A stretch of DNA of 64,000 nt from Platynereis dumerilii. Its lineage: Eukaryota > Annelida > Polychaeta > Phyllodocida > Nereididae. The position numbers and the translations under genes were made by a program. Position 1 is the stretch's first letter. Every line of letters starts with the position of its first letter. The stretch lies in assembly GCA_026936325.1 (NCBI GenBank), contig JAPTHN010000003.1, forward strand, positions 42,052,011-42,116,010, in the 5' to 3' direction. This document shows positions 12,401 through 26,400 of the stretch, in pieces. The notes beneath the pieces are model-generated. The model saw only the letters and a list, made by a program, of their open reading frames with translations, did not search any database and had not been told where the DNA came from.

Positions 12401-15400
12401 AAGGGATATAAGGTTGTAGGAAACGTACTCAGTGTCAAGTTCATTCTTACAAGAATTTGTGAAATGCTAGGGATTATTTTTAATATGTTCCTTGTCCTGT
12501 AACCCTGGTAAAAATTCAACTTTTTGATAAGATATAATGGATCAGTCTCCCTAATAGTGCCCTGGGCCGCATTTCATGACTTTTGGTTTCCATGGTAACA
12601 AATTGACGATTTCTTTTTGTTTCTATGATCTTATTTTTTTCAGGACCATTTCCCAATTACTTCAATATTGTCTGACCCAAATATCATGTTTCTGTATTAA
12701 ATATTGCAAAAGTTATGGCAAGTTGGACAGAACTTTTGGAAAACCCCTCGTACATAACACAGGTCAGAATAACTGGTAGAGTAAGGTAGAGAAAACTATG
12801 GCAGAAGCTGGCTCACTGCTGATCCCACTTCAGTATTAAAGGAAGTGAAACTAAAACTATACGCAAAAGAACAGAACAGAATTCTTAATGAACTCACTGA
12901 CTCTGAAAAGTTTCCTAAACTGCGCATATATAAACTCTTTAAGAGAAGCTACTGCTTGGATCCGTATCTAAATTTGAATCTCCCAAAGAAAACATACACT
13001 AATATTGCAAGATTCAGATTAAGCTCTCACAATCTAAAAATTGAGACAGGAAGACATAATATACCCAAGACCCTGATAGAGCTTAGAAAATGTGATAAAT
13101 GTGACACAGGTGACATTGAAGATGAAATACATTGCCTTTTAGTGTGCAACAATAACACTGCTCAGAAAATAGAACTTGTAAATAAAGCTAGCAGCATAAT
13201 CCCTAATTTCTGTGATCTTGATAGCATACAACAGTTTAAAATACTCATGTCAAATAAAAGCCCTGATATATTACATGCTGTAGGTTCTTTTCTCAATAAA
13301 ATAATGTGAATATACTCTGAAACTTTTGTGCCTCCTTGCACTATACTTTCACCGGTGCTGCTGTCTATGTCGAGATATATACACTACCCTTCAAAAGTTT
13401 GAATACACCAGAAAAGGTGCGATTTCTTTCAAAAATACATCGTCTTCAACACAACTTTTGTTTTATACTAACATCAAACAATACGGAAATTCACATTCAG
13501 TCAAGAAGTGGTCCATACTTCAAGGTTTAAGATCATTTTGGTATGAATTTATTTAAATTTCTCTATATCCCATTTTTTTCATTTTTTATAAACAGCTATA
13601 AAAGCACTGTTATTTTCGATATTTATGACATTTCATCATTATTTACACATTTCCACTGTTCGTGATAATTTTACAAGTAGTTTCAGACCAGAAAATGGCC
13701 ATTGAAAATTGGACAAAAATACTGATTTTGGCTATTTTTTGGTCAAAACAATGCTGAAACAGCTTAAATAAAATAATTTTCACTAGAGAAGATACATTTT
13801 ATGATTACACTTCATGGTGACCCGAAATTATCTAAATTTTGTATTTTTGAGTGGTCAATGTCCAATTTTTAAACGGTCTTTTCAGGGTCTAAAATAACTG
13901 CTGTGATCATGTTACAACTCTTAAATATAATTTAATTTCATAAACCTAGAAGATAACTAAGCTATAACAATTTTCTAACAAATTCCAATATTTGGGATAT
14001 TGCGAGAGGCCATAAATTTCAACCAAAACGACCTAAAATTACAAAATAAAGACAACTTCTGACATCAGTGGGTCATTCCGTCTCATTTCAACAGATTTCT
14101 GGAAATCTTCCCACCTTACCATCTCAGAATGTCATGAAAAAATTTCAGGATGAAGGTTTATCACTTTGATGGACAAATCTCAAGTTATAAAGTCATATCT
14201 ATAATAGTCTTTACGGTAGAAAATAATGAATATTTGCATTTTAGTAATTTTTTATTAAAAAACTGTACAAATCCTCAACTTTGAAGCTAAATATCTGAAA
14301 GAGTACTTAAGCTAGGGACTTGAAATTTTGGGGACAGTTACATATATATGTGAACTAATTAAAAAAAAATAGTATGGGTTTCTATGGTTATCTGAATAGG
14401 TTTTGTGGCTTATTCAATATTGTTGCAAAATGCGTCTTCGGACCAACTTTGAGCCCTCATAGAACCTTGGAATCTTATGGTAGGGGTATGATTTTTAAGG
14501 ACACCATTGCTGGCTATGAGAGCATTGCATTGCACCCATTTTCAGGATTTTAAAAATTTTGGTTAGGGAGATACTGGCCTTCAAAAATCGAAAATAATGC
14601 AATTTTACTTACATTTGAACCCTAAGTTCCATTGAATGTCAGGTCATACCATCAAAATTTTAATTTTATCTGAAATTTTGCATTTTCACCTTTCTATGCC
14701 TAAGAGTTCATTTTGGTATCTTTCTCCATTTTTGTGCAGTGAATTTTTAAAAACGGGGTCTTGGAGTTCATTAAAATTGTGTCATTCACTACCAACAAAC
14801 CCTAGGATGACCATCTCAGATATGGATGAAAAAAATCACAAATTTACTTTGATCCATATAATGAAGGCATGCCAAATTTGAGGTGTGTAGCTTAAATAGT
14901 TAAAAAGTTATAGCTGATAACAAAACTAAGAAGTGTAACAATTTGCGAGCTCGCAAATGGCTAATGTGATGAATGACAGTTTTTGAAGAGCCATTAACTC
15001 TTGAAGGAAGGTAAATGTCAACTTCAATTAAATTACATCCTTAGTCTGCACACAAGATACCACATTTCTGGTTTGAAATAACCTCTCTGTCCTCTAGGTC
15101 TTGAGATAAAAAATCCCAAACTTGGCTTTTCATGCAGCATTTAAAAATTACATTGAAAGACAGTATGCAAACCAAGTTTGGGAATTTTTATCTCTTGACC
15201 TAGAGGGTGGAAATAGTATTTTTGGACAGAAATGTGGTTTCTTGGAAGTAGCCTAAGGCTGTAATTAAATTCAAGAACACAACTAGCTTCCTTCAAGAGT
15301 TTTGGCTCTTCAAAAACTGTGTTTCGTCATATTTTCTAAGGTCTTTCGATAATGGTGCATGAAAAGCCAAGTTCAGGATTTTTTTTCTCAAGACCTTAAG

Positions 15401-17378
15401 GGTTGACATAGAATTTTAAGACAGAAATGGGGTATCTTGTGTGCAGACAAGGGCTGTAATTAAATCCAAGTTGAAATCTAGCTTCCTTCAAGAGTTATGG
15501 CTCTTCAAAAACTGTCATTCATCACATTAGCCATTTGCGAGCTCGCAAATTGTTACACTTCTTAGTTTTGTTATCAGCTATAACTTTTTAACTATTTAAG
15601 CTACACACCTCAAATTTGGCATGCCTTCATTATATGGATCAAAGTAAATTTGTGATTTTTTTCATCCATATCTGAGATGGTCATCCTAGGGTTTGTTGGT
15701 AGTGAATGACACAATTTTAATGAACTCCAAGACCCCGTTTTTAAAAATTCACTGCACAAAAATGGAGAAAGATACCAAAATGAACTCTTAGGCATAGAAA
15801 GGTGAAAATGCAAAATTTCAGAAAAAAATTAAAATTTTGATAGTATGACCTGACATTCAATGGAACTTAGGGTTCAAATGTAAGTAAAATTGCATTATTT
15901 TCGATTTTTGAAGGCCAGTATCTCCCTAACCAAAATTTTTAAAATCCTGAAAATGGGTGCAATGCAATGCTCTCATAGCCAGCAATGATGTCCATAAAAA
16001 TCATACCCCTACCATAAGATTCCAAGGTTCTATGAGGGCTCAAAGTTGGTCCGAAGACGCATTTTGCAACAATATTGAATAAGCCACAAAACCTATTCAG
16101 ATAACTATAGAAACCCATACTATTTTTTTAAAATTAGTTCACATAATGTAACTGTCCCCAAAATTTCAAGTCCCTAGTTTAAGTATTCTTTCAGATATTT
16201 AGCTTCAAAGTTGAGGATTTGTACAGTTTTTTATAAAAAATTACTAAAATGGAAATATTTAATATTTTCTACCGTAAAGACTATTGTAGATGTGGCTTTA
16301 TAACTTGAGATTTGTCCATCAAATTGATAAACCTTCATCCTGAAATTTTTTCATGACATTCTGAGATGGTAAGGTGGGAGCCATCTGTTGAAATGAGGTG
16401 GAATGACCCCAATGTGACTTGTTTTATTGTTTGACATAAATATTAAACAAAAATTCCATTCAAAATCAAGTATTTTTAAAAGAAACTGCACTTATCCAGG
16501 TGTATTCAAACTTTTGGAGGGTAGTGTATATCCTAACTTTGCTTTAATTGACTTTTGTGGAATAACATGTACGAAACTGGGACCAATGTGCATATTTCAT
16601 GAACTATGAAAGACAATTTTACATGAACTGCAAAACCTGTCATTTATTATGATATGACACTAGATTATTTTTTGTAAAAATAGAATACTGTAGATGTAGA
16701 TTTTAATTTTATATTTATATATACAATTTAAATTCACATTCAGCACACAGGTCGATTCAGCTCATTTATTTTGTTTTGTTTTATTTTTTGTTACCCAGGG
16801 TGCATCTCTTCTCTATCAGGTCGCCTCTGTAATACAGTGGATGATTTCTGTCCATGCATTTTATAAGGATATTTTGTGCATGATTTCTCTTTCATTGGGA
16901 GGAATTGAGCTATAGCTACTGAAAGTAATGGCTTTTTAGTCAAATTTATCTTTCCTTCATTAACTGTCCAGTGAGTGTCCATTATATTGTGGGCTTGAAC
17001 TGCGTAAAATTAAGGAAGTATTCACTATTTAGGCCTATAAGTGAAACCTGCAAAATATTGCACCTCTGAGAGAGGTCTCCCTATAAAAAGTGACAATTAA
17101 TGTGTCGAATTAGCTTTTTATGTTAAACATTTATCAATTGCTTATCATGTATGTCTCTTCCTTGTCTGTCTGTCTGTCTCTTTAGCTGCTAATGATGTAT
17201 TATGTCTGTCAGTGATGTATATGACAATGGAGAGAAAAGGAGAGGACAGGCCAGGGCAATACAAGATGGACAGTTCAATCATCTGTCATAGCAAGGAGTG
17301 ATAGATAGATAGACAGGTTGATAGACTGATAGACAGATTGATAGACAGATTGATAGACAGATTTACAGATAGATAAAT

Positions 17379-17471
<93 letters not shown>

Positions 17472-20400
17472 CAACAAGCTTGTACCAGCTGCAGTGGAGC
17501 TCATTGTACCTGCACTGCGTCTGTCAAATCGTAGTTTATTTGACAAACAATTTATTTTATAAGGCAGTATAAAATGAATTTAAAAACTTATTTTTGGGAT
17601 AATTGGATATGTTGATTATTTATTTATAATTTTAGATGTAAATGAAAAGATGATATGCGCTTCTCTACTCTCTAGTCAACAATTCCAGCACCTATATTGG
17701 TATATCTGCTGTATATATCCTTAAATAAAGCATGTATATTAATTTAAAGTCAAATAAATTCATACCCTGACAACATACTAATAATAAGTCAATGGAAAGT
17801 TGAATTTATGATAGAATTATTCAACTTACAAAGTTGTATTTGCTCTACAAAGAAAACCACAGCATGGATTTTTTTTCACAGGCTAGAAACCTTAATTGCC
17901 TTGCAAGCAACCAGCCTGGCCAATAAAAATACATCCGATCTTAATACCAAACGTCCGAGGGTCCTTTGAAAATGAAACTCCCGAATTTGGGAACACTTTT
18001 GTTCCCGAATTTGGGAGCACCTTTGTCCCGAATTCGGGAGTGCTCCCGAATTCTGCACTTTCCCGAACTGAATAAGATCATATTAACATTACCTTTTCTA
18101 GTTTATCTATAAGTTTGTCTTTCTCAGTGATCTGTTTCAAAGCGGAGCTTGGTGTAGCTGCTGACCTCTGAGGAGTGGACACCTGTTGGTTTGCTTGTGC
18201 ATTGTCTGCTATTTCTTTCTTAAGATCCTCTGAAAATATGTAAAAGAATCATAGTACAAGCCAGGGGAATAAGCAAATGGATAGGGAACTCCATGAAGTC
18301 TTAAAACAGTAATCATTACATTGTTATGAACGAGGTTTCATACTGACTCAGAGCTGGGCGAAAATATTTAATGTGTTATTAATTAGATATTTTGTTTGAT
18401 TTACACATTGCGCTTCAGTGAGCACACAGCATCTTCATCTTTACCCCTTTTGAAGAAAGTGGTTGAAATCCAGTTTTCTCATTTCTTTTAATATACACCG
18501 AAAACTAACTCATTAAGCAGATTCTGTAGTTTTTAGACATATTTTTCTTTTAATCATAGGCCTGTAATGACTTGAGTTATCAACCAAAATGTCAATAAAT
18601 CAGGGAAAAGGCACATTTTTATTACCTAAAGAAACCTTCAAATCCACGTAAAGCCGTTGGTGAGACCACATTCATTAGAAAGCCAAGAATATTGTCCTAC
18701 TGGTGATTGTAATAGTGTAATGATTGTACTAGTAGTGTCACTACCATTAGACCTGCAAAACTGTCAGATCCAATTATGGAAAGATGAAATAATCACAGGG
18801 GTTTCTGAACCAAGTTGAGGTGCATTCATTATAGAATACAATAAAGGGGAATCACATATTTCTGAGACCATTCTGAAAAAACTGCAACTGTGCCAGTTCA
18901 GTCAGCAATTGACATGTCATACTTCAGAACAGACATCATGAGGGTGTTAGGCATCAAGAGTGTGAATTTCATACCTGAGCAGTGGAAAATGGCTTCAGAG
19001 GGAAATAGCAGATATCAAAAATACCATGCAAAGCATGTAAAGCCTCAGCTGGAAAATAAACATTGCTTAAAATTGGAATAATCTGATATATATAAAAAAT
19101 TATTTTAAGAGTATCAGTATCTACTGTGGCGGGGGCTGGGTAATAAGTGGATATTAATGTGTTTGGATATATATCTCTGCTGCAGAATGGACTGCACACA
19201 AAACACTTTCTTGTCAATTTTGAACAAAATGGGTACCAATTTCAGAAATATCGGTATACATATATTATGATCCTCCTTAGTACAAGATGACTTTTATTTA
19301 ATGAGTGATATTGTTCCTGAAAGTACTTGGCTGCCCATCATGACAGACAGAAAAGTTGGGTAGATAAACGGATTGGCATTGCCATTGACTATTGATTGTC
19401 GTTGACTATTGATGGAAAAAATTCACTATAGCGGGCCGTGAAAATTACCATATTTGGCAAGTGCTAATAATTATGTTTCCATGGTTAATTCGGGGGCTGC
19501 CGCCCCCAAACCCCCGCCAAATTACGTTTTTTAAACAATTTAGTCAAAACGTAACTAAAACTTAGTATTTTTTGATAGTTTTCTGACTTTTTGCGTCACC
19601 AAAACAAGAGCGTTGTCATGTGTTGATTGCGTCATGTCAACATTTCGCCGTGGTTACAAATGAATGACGTCACAAAATCATTGTTCTCCAAATATGGTCA
19701 TTTTCACGGCCCGCCAGAGTGAATCATACCCCTATTGATTGCCATTGTTTGATTGCCGTTGTCATTGATTGCCATTGATATTGAGAAGCCTAATTGATTG
19801 TGAATGTAGGCCTACTGCACAGCACTTACCTACTGGTGCTGCCACCTCACGGGAATCAACGCCACGTGATAGTGACGTCACGAAAGGGAGTTGGCCGATC
19901 GTCCAGTTTTGAGAAAATTTAAAATGACAGACGAGGAAGGTTGTGCGTGATTGCGCAGTGGCATAAAATGGGCTGAATCAGAAGAAATGGATATTTGGTA
20001 CGTCCGAAATACAACCGTGTCTTGTGGTTAGGGGTTAATAAAGGCACGGGAGAAGTTTGGTAGGTGTACTTGGCAGATTGACAGAGAAATCATCGTTGAT
20101 AGAAAAAACTGCCTGCCTGCAGGGAAACACATAATCGTAATAAGCCAAAAGCTATGTAATAGCTTCGGCTTAAAAAACAGAACTACGATTATGATCGAGC
20201 ACAGTGATCATTTTCACTTGTGACGTCATGTACTGTCGTCATGCCAGCTGAAGTTAAAAGGCACAACCAGGAAAGGACTGGACACCTGGGATGACGATGT
20301 AGAAAACACCAATCGTCCTCTCTGCTTTCTAAAATGGGTTCTGCCATTTCTGTAGATTGAATGGTTGAGTAACTGTGATACTGCAAGCTAATCAAATAGT

Positions 20401-23400
20401 ACAAGATAATATATACATACCGAGATTAGTGGCACTCCTGAGTTCCTGGAACGACTTGTGTAATTCCTGCATCTTGGCTCTCTCCTTGCTGATCTTGTCA
20501 ATGCCGTCAGCTTTCAGCCTCTTCAACTGAAACCAAAACATTTTCAGTTCCATTATGCAAATTGTCTTCCAACATGTGTGCTTTTCAGTTTACATGCACA
20601 AAGTAACAGGTCATAGGTACCACTGAAAACAAAATTCTTGTATTTCTAATCAGTTATCCTTATATTGCAAGAAATTTTTCACTGCGAGTTTACTCTGCAT
20701 TTTACACAAAGTATCATTAATTTTCCGGAAACCATTTTACCAGTCCAAATAAAATACGGACTAAACATTGTCTGCAGATTTGTGTTAAATCTAACATTGT
20801 GAAATTTGTAATATAGGATGATATAATTAAATATCATTTCTCACTACCATATACAGAGAGCTTGAAACTAAGTAAAATGGGTGACATTTCGCCATTGCAT
20901 CAATACTAAACCCTCTAAACTACCAAACAACTGGTGGGAGCAGAGACTCTGAACAATCATATCATAAAGGCAGATACTTTAGATGCTCTGAGACAAATGG
21001 CTGCCAATTTAATTTAGTGCTTATTATTGAAAATGGGTCAAAAGTGGAGTCCACAAAGAGTGGTTTTGATCCACAGTAAAAGAGTATTCAGACAGGTTGA
21101 TTCTGAACATTACCTGCACAACTGAAAACTTATCTGCCCAAAATTCTAACTTCATTAATGTAAATTATAGATATTGTGAAGCCCAAGGCATACTCACCTA
21201 AGTCAAGTCTTTTCAACAATGTACTAACCTCCTCTGTCAAGAAGTTGATTTTTCCTTGTAGCCTAGGCACATCCGGGTGAGACACGTTAATTTGCTCCGA
21301 AACACTTAATTGTTCAAGAAGACTTCTCTGCAACAAAATTTCAGTGTGAAAACGATATCAGAATAAATCCCTTTGGATTTTCAACTTATCAATTTAGTGT
21401 CCTATTTCTAAAAACAGGGTTCCCACTGAAATTGAAAACTAAATTCAAGGACACATTCAAGGGAAATTATTAAATTTCAACGACTTTTACTGTCATTTTT
21501 AAAACAATTATCTCATGAGTAGACACAACGTTGTTTTTTTTTAAGAACAAGGTCCAATATAAGGACCAAATAGTTCCATGGTGTAACAATAACTGTGTTA
21601 TTTGGTTGTGACGTCATCATAACAAACGTTTCAGCCAATGAGCGGGAGTGTGGGGGCGGCAGCCCCCATGTCACGCCATTCTTCTTCTGTAATGCTCTTC
21701 TGTCCGTTAGGACATAGCGCGGCTCCGGAGAACCATGACTTTTTAAAATTTATAGCGAGGAGTCACCCTACGCCACCAGCTTCAATAGTTTTCAGCTGTT
21801 TCTCCTACTGTGGGCTGCTTGAAAGCTGATGTCTTGTGAAAATTGAGGTGCATTCATTATAGAATGCAATAAAGGGGAATCATAGATTTCTGAGACCATT
21901 CTGAACAAACTGCAATTGTGCCAGTTCAGTCAGCAATTGACATGTCATACTTCAGAACAGACATCATGAGGGTGTTAGGCATCAAGAGTGTGAATTTCAT
22001 ACCTGATGACATTTCGGAGCAGCTCAGACCTATATCCAACTAAAATACCTAAAATGCCACAAAAGTTAAACTTTCTGGCCATCTATGTCAGAGTAACTTG
22101 ACTTTTCTTGTTAAAATATTTCTGAAACCTGCTGTTTTTGAGTTGTGTTGTGTAGAAATGACAATTTCAGAATTAATACAGCTGTCATCCATAATTTTTG
22201 GCCTGCCTATTCTTGCCCTTGGAGAGTCAAACTTGTTTATCACATTCTGGTGTATTGGAGCAATTCCATTTCAATGCATTTTTTTACTCCCTTGTCTCAA
22301 ACACCACAATGACTGATCCAGAATGCTTCCAAATAGCTAGATGGGTCCTTTGGCAAGACTCAGACAGTCAGATTAAGCTACGTAATTATGATACCTTGCA
22401 TAGCTTGGCTTTTCACATCTGCATGCTGACGGTGGAACGATGCACCTGTCGAACACGTTCAGTGTCACACCTGTGGAGGTCTATGAGGTTGACATATAAG
22501 ATTTAATTGTTACAAAATAGCAAAATTGACTGAATAGAAACAAAATTAACCCCAAATTGAAATTGTTTCAGCAAAAATAGTCCCTGGCTGGCAACACAAA
22601 GTTGAACTGCACACTAGTATTTTTAATTTTGCTGCATATTAACCTAAATAAATAATGGAAATCTTAAATATTTTTGGTTATTTTAGGTAAAATGTTAGTT
22701 TTAGGTAAAGGAGAGGCTAAGCAGGTCTCCTGGCCAAGAAATTTTTTAAACTCTCAGTATAACTGGACATGTGCAATTGATGCCATAGGTACCACAAAGA
22801 TGGAACATTTGGAGTCTCTCTGTTGTGGAGCACAATAAAAAATGCAAATAAATGAAGTCCTGGGATACTTACATTATTATCCAATGTGTTTTAGAGCTTT
22901 TATATTGCTTTAATGTTGAGTTATAGAAAAATCAAGATCAGAATCTGTAGGGGTGCCCAAACTTTTGCACATGTAAAATACGACAAAAAGACCCATGTTT
23001 TTTTATATTTTTATATTTCCATTGTTCTTTCTGGGTAAAATTGAGTGCATGGGTATCCTTCACTCACACAATTCACGTTGGAAAGATTCTGCAAATGGTT
23101 TGTCTCAAATTTGAAAAAATGTGACCCCACTCAAAGGGTGCCCAAACTTTCGCACCCCACTGTATGCAAGGGAGTGATTTTCTGGAATCTAAATATAGTG
23201 ATTAAAAACCTTTATCACCGACTGCTGGACCCGTTTAAAATGAGCAACATTCTCCAATTGCAAACATGCTACCTGTTATGGTTTGTCTTTTGGTAAAGCG
23301 TAGGAACGTAAAAATAGTCTCTCTTTAGAAAACGCCATTTAAAAGACGATTCTTTCAAGTAAAAGTGACGTTTCAGAAGAACACGTTACTGGCCCCATAA

Positions 23401-26400
23401 ATCTTGATTTTCCATATATTTACATCAAAGCCAACCAGCAGGAATTCCACCGATTTATATTCTTGAACCATTAGAGTTGTTATGCAAGGCTCATCTGGCA
23501 AAATACCTTTAATGACGCTAAAATGGAATCTATGTTAAACATAGGTTAGATCTAAAAGGAATGAGTCAGAGAAATAATTATTATCAAATATTTGTAAAAT
23601 CCGCGCTTCATTACCCTGTAAATATGGGTCTGAGGTTGAGGAAAATCCCTGGAACAAACTTTTGTGATGAAAAATATAACTTTATTATTGCATTTTCACA
23701 TCAAGGTCACATGAATTTTTTACCTGTGAGGACTTACTTTTAAAAGTCTGGTAAATGTGACTTTAGTTTTGGGCCAAAGGGACCAAAATAATCTAAAATT
23801 TGCATTTTTGAGTGATCGAAGTCTACTTTTTAAACAGTCTTTCTGTGGTTTGAAACCAAGGTTAAGACTTTATTACAACTGTGGAAATACTTTAAAATGA
23901 TTTTAAAATTCTAGAAGATAATCGTGGGCTGAAACAACTTTTAATAAAAAAGCAAAAATTGCGGCATCGAGAAAATATTAAAATTTGAACCAAAATGACC
24001 TAAAATGACAAAACAAAAACAACTGATGGCCTTAATGTGAGTTGTGGTATTGTGTAATGTAAGTATAGAATAAAAATCGCATTCAAAATCAAGTATTTAA
24101 AAAAAAAAATCACTTTTCCGGGTGTATTCAAACTTTTGGAGGGTAGTGTAGTCTTGATATAGCTAAGACCCTGTGAAATAAGTTCATCATAGGGGGCAAC
24201 TAGTTGATATCCAAGGGGAGAGGGTGCAATAATTTCTTGCCCAGTTTTGGTGAAAAAAAAATTCTTTTCAGCGGTCTGGAAATCAATAATTTATTTCTTT
24301 ACATATTTATTTCTTTACATATAGACCTTTGGCATTGTTCAATTCAAAACAAAAATTTTATGACGTTGCATGTTCGAAATAATTAATAATTAAAATCCAG
24401 CTGGGTGTCACAACGAAATAAATAAATTAAAATGTTGTTCAAGAAAATTCCAAGCAGCCCCCTGAATATCTACTGGTCACAATAGATTTTTTTAATTTAA
24501 AACAATTAAACATCAAACATATTTAGATTTTTTTAAATATGAATAAATAACTGTTAAACATTTTAAGTGTCATGTAATAAAAGCTTTAACTAAACTCAAC
24601 AATTTTTAGCAATAACACCTGTCACTGAAGGCATTTATTTGCATACCACACATCCTTCATAACAAGCAATGCTAAATGTCCTTTCTCCTCTTCCTTTTAA
24701 TTTTTTTAGATCTGCCTTAGCCATGCAATAGCATCCATGTAGTGGCATGCACCTTTAATGATATTGTGAGTTTATAGCCTGAAACTGAAAGCAAACGAAG
24801 GGTTTGCTGCTGCATGATCTATGATTTGGCCCATTTGGGATCAAAAGTGACTGCAGCACTCCAACAAAACATGGCAAAAAATGGAACTAAAAAAGTTGTT
24901 GCAATTCACAGAAAAACAGCAGAAATGTGTGTTAAACAGCCTGTAGGTGTGTTGGATAAAATACAAGTTGAATAACAGGAGCCATTTATTAAGGTCATTG
25001 CCAGTCTTGGCCCGTAAAGCTGCTATTTCGGATTTTTCTTTTTTCCAATGCAATAACTGCTCCCTCGAGTGGTCACGTGATCAGCGTCATCAGAAGTTTG
25101 TTGATCTGACAGCCTTGGGCTGACAGCTTCGCTTCTGTGTGTTTAAATGATGATTTCGGAGGTTTATACCTAATAAAACTGCTCCAGAATGGACTCAAAA
25201 GTTGCATAAAGGCCTACGGATGATGTTGGTGGGTACAATATAAGGAATTGACTCCAGTCTCCCTTCAGGCAGTTGTGGGTGTGGGTGTGGGTTTGGGTGT
25301 GGGGGTGTGGGGGAAATGCAGATATCCCCAGAAAAAGGCCTCCTCTGATTCTTGAGTTTCTCTTGTTTCAGTGCCTTCAATTGTCACAAAAGTTAGCAGA
25401 AAACGTTCACTAAGTTTTTACTGCTTTCGACAACATACTATCATGTTGCAAGACCCAAATTAGATCACGAAGTCAGCAGAAAACTTCAGCTGATTTTTGT
25501 TGACATGTCGTCATGATGAACGTTGTCAACAAACTGTTGACGCCATGATAACGGTTGTGACGCAATGATTTTAAAGAGTAAAGAGTCTCACTGGAACTAC
25601 TTAACCAGATATTGGACTTGAGCCGGCCAACCCTAACCCTGCCCCTTACACCAACCAATCCACCAGCTTCAGTATAGTCTACTTGCACAGAGAATCTACC
25701 CTAGACAAATCACTCCATTGTCGCATATTATCACAAGATTAGGAGTCAGAGCTCTCGAGTTCAAATCTTTACTAGCGATTTGCGTAAAAACTATTGGGCC
25801 CTCAGAGACCTCGTAGAGATCTCTCTGAAGCCTTAAGAACCATAGCTGTACGATTTACAGAAGTCCTCATTTGGATGACATGTGCGAAGGTCTGTTCATT
25901 GGCCTGCTTTGGGGGTATGTCTGACTTATTCACTGAAGGCTCTGCTGAAGTGGCATAATTTGTTTTACATTAGCGCATAACTGACATCCATACAACAATG
26001 GATTTTCAAGGGATTTTCAACCTGACAATCAGGATTCAAGGACCATCTGATTTTTTGCAGGTAGCAATCTTCAGAGTGTACCGTCCCACCAGAAAGAAAA
26101 GGTGAGGGGCGACAAGTAAGAGACCAGACATGGGAGCGCAAGGTGGATTGCTGTTGGCCTTTTTTATACATGCATACTGCATACTCAAGAAATCCGACTG
26201 GTGTGCGCAGTAGTTTAGGCTTGCTGAGACCCCCATATTGGGAAAGTGGAAGGAGCAAATGCTTAGAAGTGTGGTATTCATGACTTAACAGCAGCTTTTA
26301 TTTACAGTAAAAGTTAATTGGTATTAGGATTGGTTGTAATACATTGTCCATTAATGACCTTACTTGCAAAAGGTGCCACAGCAGCAAGAAGGTACATACA

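Noticed and set aside
17286-17546. Ser/Ile/Tyr/Leu repeat protein
   Set aside because: Translation of the GATA microsatellite.
22098-22506. Overlapping 72- and 102-codon open frames
   Set aside because: Hydrophobic and Cys-rich by chance of base composition. No domain, no splice continuity with KIF15.
24950-25060. Possible extra KIF15 exon ([14 protein letters not shown] frame) between exons 13 and 14
   Set aside because: The helical sequence is suggestive, but there is no good acceptor (no pyrimidine tract before CACTCGAG) and no donor in frame.
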